Under the pieces are notes generated by a model. That model had not been told where the DNA came from, did no database searches, and saw nothing but the letters and a program-made list of their open reading frames with translations. 7,460 nucleotides of DNA. Origin: an uncultured Collinsella sp. GTDB taxonomy: Bacteria > Actinomycetota > Coriobacteriia > Coriobacteriales > Coriobacteriaceae. The first letter of the stretch is position 1. Each line of letters opens with the position of its first letter. The DNA lies in NCBI GenBank assembly GCA_900551365.1, contig URVZ01000086.1, forward strand, positions 1 through 7,460, read 5' to 3'. This document shows positions 5,013 to 7,460 of the stretch, one piece after another. The position numbers and the translations under genes were made by a program.

Positions 5013-7013
5013 TTAGTCAACTGGATTGAGCGCGTCGATCTGCGCAAGCCACAGACGCGAGCTAGCGTCACTCGGCATACGCCAATCGCCGCGCGGGCTG
5101 AGCGTCACCGAGCCCACCTTGGGACCATCGGGCAGGCAGCTGCGCTTAAACTGCTGGGCAAAGAAGCGACGGTAGAACGTACGTAGCCACGTGTGGACGG
5201 TCTTGGCGTCGTAGACGCCCTCGAAGCTCTTGAGCGCCATGCGGTAGATCTTGCCCGGCTCAAAGCCAAAACGCAGCAGGTAGTAGAGGAAGTAGTCGTG
5301 CAACTCGTACGGGCCCACCAAATCCTCGGTCTTCTGCGCAATCTCGCCGTCGCCCGTGGGCGGCAGAAGCTCGGGGGACACCGGCGTATCGAGGATATCG
5401 AGCAAGACCTCGGCAATGCGCCCGCCAAAGACATCGGCGGCATAGCGCACCAGATGGCGCACAAGCGTCTTGGGCACGCTCGCGTTGACGGCGTACATGC
5501 TCATGTGGTCGCCGTTATAGGTAGCCCAGCCGAGCGCCAGCTCCGACAGGTCGCCCGTGCCAATGACAAAACCGCCAGCCTGGTTGGCCAGATCCATCAG
5601 AATCTGCGTACGCTCGCGCGCCTGGCTGTTCTCGTAGGTCACGTCCTGCACAGCTGGATCATGCTCAATGTCCTTGAAGTGCTGCTCCACAGCCGCGTGG
5701 ATCGAAACCTCGCGGAAGCTCACACCCAGGTCGCGAGCGAGCGACTCGGCATTCGACTTGGTGCGATGCGTCGTGCCGAAGCCGGGCATGGACACGGCTG
5801 TGATACCAGTGCGCGGCAGCCCCAGTGCATCGAAGGCACGCACGGTCACAAGCAGCGCCAGCGTGGAATCGAGACCGCCCGAAAGGCCGATAACGGCCGC
5901 CTTGGTGCCCGTATGGGCAAGGCGGGTCTTGAGGCCCGCAGTCTGCAGGTCGAGGATGGTCTCGCAGCGCTCGGCCAGGTCGCCGTGGTCGGCCGGCACA
6001 AAGGGCGCGCGCGGGAAAACGCGGTCGATATCGCAGGCATCGCGCAAGACAGGTTCTTCGGCCAGCACGCCCTCAAACGAAAACTCAATGGTCGTGGCCT
6101 CCGGCGCATCGTCGGTGCGCGTCCACGTCGTCGAGCGACGGCGCTCGGCAACCAGGCGGTCAAGGTCAACGTCGGCGATGGCCATATCGCAGGTAAGCAG
6201 TTTGGTCGCGGCGAGCTTGGAGCCGTTTTCGTAGACGAGGTTCTCACCCGCAAAGACCATGTCGGTCGTGGACTCGCCCTCGCTCGCGTCCGCGTAGGCA
6301 TAGGCGCAGTACAGGCGCGCGCTCTGATTGGAGATAAGGCTGCGGCGGTAATCTGCCTTACCGATAATCTCGTCCGAGGCCGACGGGTTGAGAATCACCG
6401 TCGCACCGGCAAGCGCCATCTCGGTCGAAGGGGGCGCCGGCACCCACAGGTCCTCGCAGACTTCAACGCCCAGCACCATATCCTCGGCACCCTCATCACA
6501 GCAGCGGTAGACAAGCCCCGAACCCAGCGGAACCGGACCCTGACCGGCAAATTCAACCCACACGGGATCCGCAGGCGACGGAGCAAACCAGCGACGCTCA
6601 TAGAACTCGCCATAGTTGGGCAGATACTTCTTGGCCGTGAGGCCCAAAAGCTCGCCCGCGCAGCACACGGCGGCGCAGTTGTAGATATTCTCGGCAACTG
6701 CAACGGGAAGACCGATGGTAAAGACAATCGGCAGCTCACGAGTCTCATCGAGGATATGCACCAAAGCAGCCTCGCAGGCATGCAGTAATGTGCGGTTATG
6801 GAACAGATCGGCCGCGGTATAGCCGCACAAGTTGAGCTCGGGCAGCACCAGCGCGCGAACGCCGCGCTCGGCAGCCTCGCGAACAGCCGCCAGTGCAACC
6901 TCGGCATTGCCCTCGACATCGGCCACGCGAATCCGCGGCGAAGCCGCCGCCACACGCAAAAAGCCATCGTTCTTATTAGCCGAAACGCAGCATTGCCTTG
7001 TTGATCTGGACAC
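5013..7013 (-). CDS. nadE: Glutamine-dependent NAD+ synthetase
   Basis: This 666-residue two-domain enzyme amidates nicotinic acid adenine dinucleotide to NAD+ using ATP and glutamine, the last step of NAD+ synthesis, in the cytoplasm. The N-terminal nitrilase-type glutaminase domain shows its Glu-Lys-Cys triad: Glu59 in LPELNLCGYTAADLF, Lys128 (or the adjacent 129) in AKKYLPNYGEFYE, and Cys186 in GVEVCEDLW. The C-terminal synthetase domain has the ATP pyrophosphatase loop SGGLDS at 378-383. Downstream are GTGDLSELALGWATYNGDHM, PKTLVRHLVRY and SPELLPP, all conserved NadE segments. Length matches the long glutaminase-fused form rather than the short ammonia-dependent form. The start is GTG at 7013, with AGAAGGGG about 6 nt upstream. 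The first 15 residues (with two Cys) are not family-like, so a start a few codons later cannot be excluded. The gene is the first of the high-GC block, next to an AT-rich region. Confidence 0.95.
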   Translation of the reverse strand: MSRSTRQCCVSANKNDGFLRVAAASPRIRVADVEGNAEVALAAVREAAERGVRALVLPELNLCGYTAADLFHNRTLLHACEAALVHILDETRELPIVFTIGLPVAVAENIYNCAAVCCAGELLGLTAKKYLPNYGEFYERRWFAPSPADPVWVEFAGQGPVPLGSGLVYRCCDEGAEDMVLGVEVCEDLWVPAPPSTEMALAGATVILNPSASDEIIGKADYRRSLISNQSARLYCAYAYADASEGESTTDMVFAGENLVYENGSKLAATKLLTCDMAIADVDLDRLVAERRRSTTWTRTDDAPEATTIEFSFEGVLAEEPVLRDACDIDRVFPRAPFVPADHGDLAERCETILDLQTAGLKTRLAHTGTKAAVIGLSGGLDSTLALLVTVRAFDALGLPRTGITAVSMPGFGTTHRTKSNAESLARDLGVSFREVSIHAAVEQHFKDIEHDPAVQDVTYENSQARERTQILMDLANQAGGFVIGTGDLSELALGWATYNGDHMSMYAVNASVPKTLVRHLVRYAADVFGGRIAEVLLDILDTPVSPELLPPTGDGEIAQKTEDLVGPYELHDYFLYYLLRFGFEPGKIYRMALKSFEGVYDAKTVHTWLRTFYRRFFAQQFKRSCLPDGPKVGSVTLSPRGDWRMPSDASSRLWLAQIDALNPVD

Positions 7014-7080
7014 TGGAGGCCCCTTCTACCCTGAGATTCAGTCTAACGGACGTTCACATATCTCTAACTAGCCAAAGCAA

Positions 7081-7100
7081 CCTCCCAGTTTACTGAGAGG
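7081..7100 (-). promoter_or_regulatory. Hairpin upstream of nadE
   Basis: Minus-strand RNA CCUCUCAGU pairs with ACUGGGAGG around a two-base centre, with one U-G pair that would be a C-A mismatch on the plus strand. At least the outer 7-8 pairs can form. No clear U-run follows, so it is not a good terminator. It lies 67 nt upstream of the nadE GTG. Weak promoter-like sequences occur on both sides (for example TAGACT nearer the gene), so whether it is within the nadE leader is unknown. Confidence 0.4.
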
Positions 7101-7140
7101 CCAACCTGTGCTAAGAGCATGTATTTCAAAAATATCTTTA

Positions 7141-7177
7141 ATTAAAAAAGGAGAAATCGATAATCGACTTCTCCTTT
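7141..7177 (-). terminator. Intrinsic terminator of the small-ORF unit
   Basis: Minus-strand RNA folds into a 13-bp stem: AAAGGAGAAG-UCG pairs with CGA-UUUCUCCUUU around the loop AUUAU, with one G-U pair. The run TTTTTTAATTAAA follows. The wobble would be a mismatch on the plus strand, and no U-run follows there, so it works leftward. It lies 24 nt past the stop codon of the 36-codon ORF and marks that ORF as a real transcribed unit. Confidence 0.8.
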
Positions 7178-7201
7178 AAGCGAGGCGAGTAAATTCCGAA
7201 A

Positions 7202-7312
7202 CTAATGGCAGAATTTATCCATGTAGTCCTCAAAGTCGAACACTTCTACCACGACGCCCTCTTCCTGAAACTCTTTCAGTTGCTCCAAGAGATCTTTGTT
7301 AATAACGTCCAT
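7202..7312 (-). CDS. Small acidic peptide of 36 residues, unknown function
   Basis: I do not recognise this peptide. It starts at ATG 7312, with AGGAGG exactly 7 nt upstream, and is followed by a strong terminator; both argue for real translation. The N-terminal half (MDVINKDLLEQLKEFQEEG) looks like an amphipathic helix. The second half begins with a valine-rich strand-like segment (VVVEVFDF), then an acidic-aromatic stretch, and ends in FCH with its single cysteine next to last. Eleven Asp/Glu against three Lys make it strongly acidic. There is no signal peptide, transmembrane segment or double-glycine leader. A helical acidic front with a distinct Cys-containing tail is compatible with a modified-peptide precursor, a signalling peptide, or a small binding partner, but no modification enzyme is visible in the window. 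It lies 13 nt downstream of the 32-residue ORF, so the two are surely cotranscribed. Confidence 0.6.
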   Translation of the reverse strand: MDVINKDLLEQLKEFQEEGVVVEVFDFEDYMDKFCH

Positions 7313-7325
7313 GCAGAAACCTCCT

Positions 7326-7424
7326 CTATCTAATCAATTGTAGTATATCTGCTTTCATGCAATTATCAACCAACTTGTTTAATTGCTCCTCGCTTGCCGA
7401 TAGTCCCTTGATTATCAACTTCAT
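7326..7424 (-). CDS. Small peptide of 32 residues, unknown function
   Basis: I do not recognise this peptide. It opens with MKLIIKGLSASEEQLNKLV and ends QLIR, with one cysteine (Cys22) and a balanced charge. A short strand, a turn and then an amphipathic helix would be the simplest reading. I chose the ATG at 7424 because GGAGG lies 7 nt upstream. An in-frame ATG at 7445 would add seven residues but overlaps that ribosome binding site, and the frame is in fact open to the window edge. A TGA in another frame at 7444-7442 could be the stop of a preceding gene, giving an 18-nt gap like the 13-nt gap to the next ORF. Codons such as ATA, CTA, TTA and AGA are unlike those of nadE, which fits the AT-rich surroundings and suggests acquisition by transfer. 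Confidence 0.55.
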   Translation of the reverse strand: MKLIIKGLSASEEQLNKLVDNCMKADILQLIR

Positions 7425-7444
7425 CCGAACACCTCCCACATTCA

Positions 7445-7460
7445 TCCGCACATGTGCGGA
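7445..7460. promoter_or_regulatory. Perfect 16-bp palindrome at the window edge
   Basis: TCCGCACATGTGCGGA is its own reverse complement. It lies 20 nt upstream of the ribosome-binding-site-supported start of the 32-residue ORF and could be an operator for a dimeric regulator. It may also be the end of a coding region, since a frame through it (ending CCG CAC ATG TGC GGA TGA on the minus strand) would close a gene coming from the right. The window ends exactly here, so a longer palindrome is possible. Confidence 0.35.

Noticed and set aside
5193..6788. Long plus-strand open frame of 531 codons opposite nadE
   Set aside because: It is the antisense shadow of a fully convincing nadE; the translation is rich in Arg, His, Gly and Ala without any recognisable domain, as expected from GC-rich DNA where stop codons are rare.
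7120..7146. Plus-strand ATG with eight codons near 7119
   Set aside because: It is too short, has no ribosome binding site, and runs into the U-run of the minus-strand terminator.
1..7460. CRISPR array, tRNA or rRNA genes, or a transposase
   Set aside because: No regularly spaced repeats, no cloverleaf-like sequence with a conserved T-loop, and no transposase-like reading frame were found on either strand.

Overview
The window looks like chromosomal DNA of a high-GC Gram-positive gut-type bacterium. My best guess is a coriobacterium close to Collinsella, judged from protein flavour, strong purine-rich ribosome binding sites and GC-ending codons. That is an inference from reading, not from a search. 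All five large genes lie on the minus strand, so the biological order runs from right to left.

From right to left there is first an AT-richer stretch (about 7101-7460, roughly 39% GC by hand count). It holds two tiny tandem ORFs of 32 and 36 codons, each with a near-perfect Shine-Dalgarno, closed by a strong minus-strand intrinsic terminator. A perfect 16-bp palindrome lies at the window edge. This small-peptide unit is the least explained part of the window and does not match the base composition of the rest.

Then come five ordinary-looking chromosomal genes: a two-domain glutamine-dependent NAD+ synthetase (nadE, 5013-7013), a class I/II PLP aminotransferase (3731-4894), an L-lactate dehydrogenase (ldh, 2579-3529), a lipase-like alpha/beta hydrolase of the DUF2974/Mbeg1-like type (1292-2452), and a 37-kDa nucleoid-associated protein (ndpA/NA37 family, 176-1180). 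Gaps of about 100-200 nt separate them, and most gaps contain a hairpin or promoter-like sequence, so they look like separately controlled units rather than one tight operon. NAD+ synthetase and lactate dehydrogenase share a link to NAD(H), but I see no direct evidence that they are co-regulated.

The non-coding parts are informative. Terminator-like GC hairpins sit about 20-25 nt upstream of the aminotransferase and ldh start codons, leaving little room for a promoter between hairpin and start. They therefore look like attenuators or leader structures. Four of the imperfect stems pair fully only in minus-strand RNA (G-U in place of A-C), which fits the gene direction. A roughly 45-bp intergenic repeat with a conserved inverted repeat occurs on both sides of the DUF2974-type gene and looks like a REP-like dispersed element. 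No rRNA, tRNA, CRISPR array, insertion sequence or transposase gene was seen.
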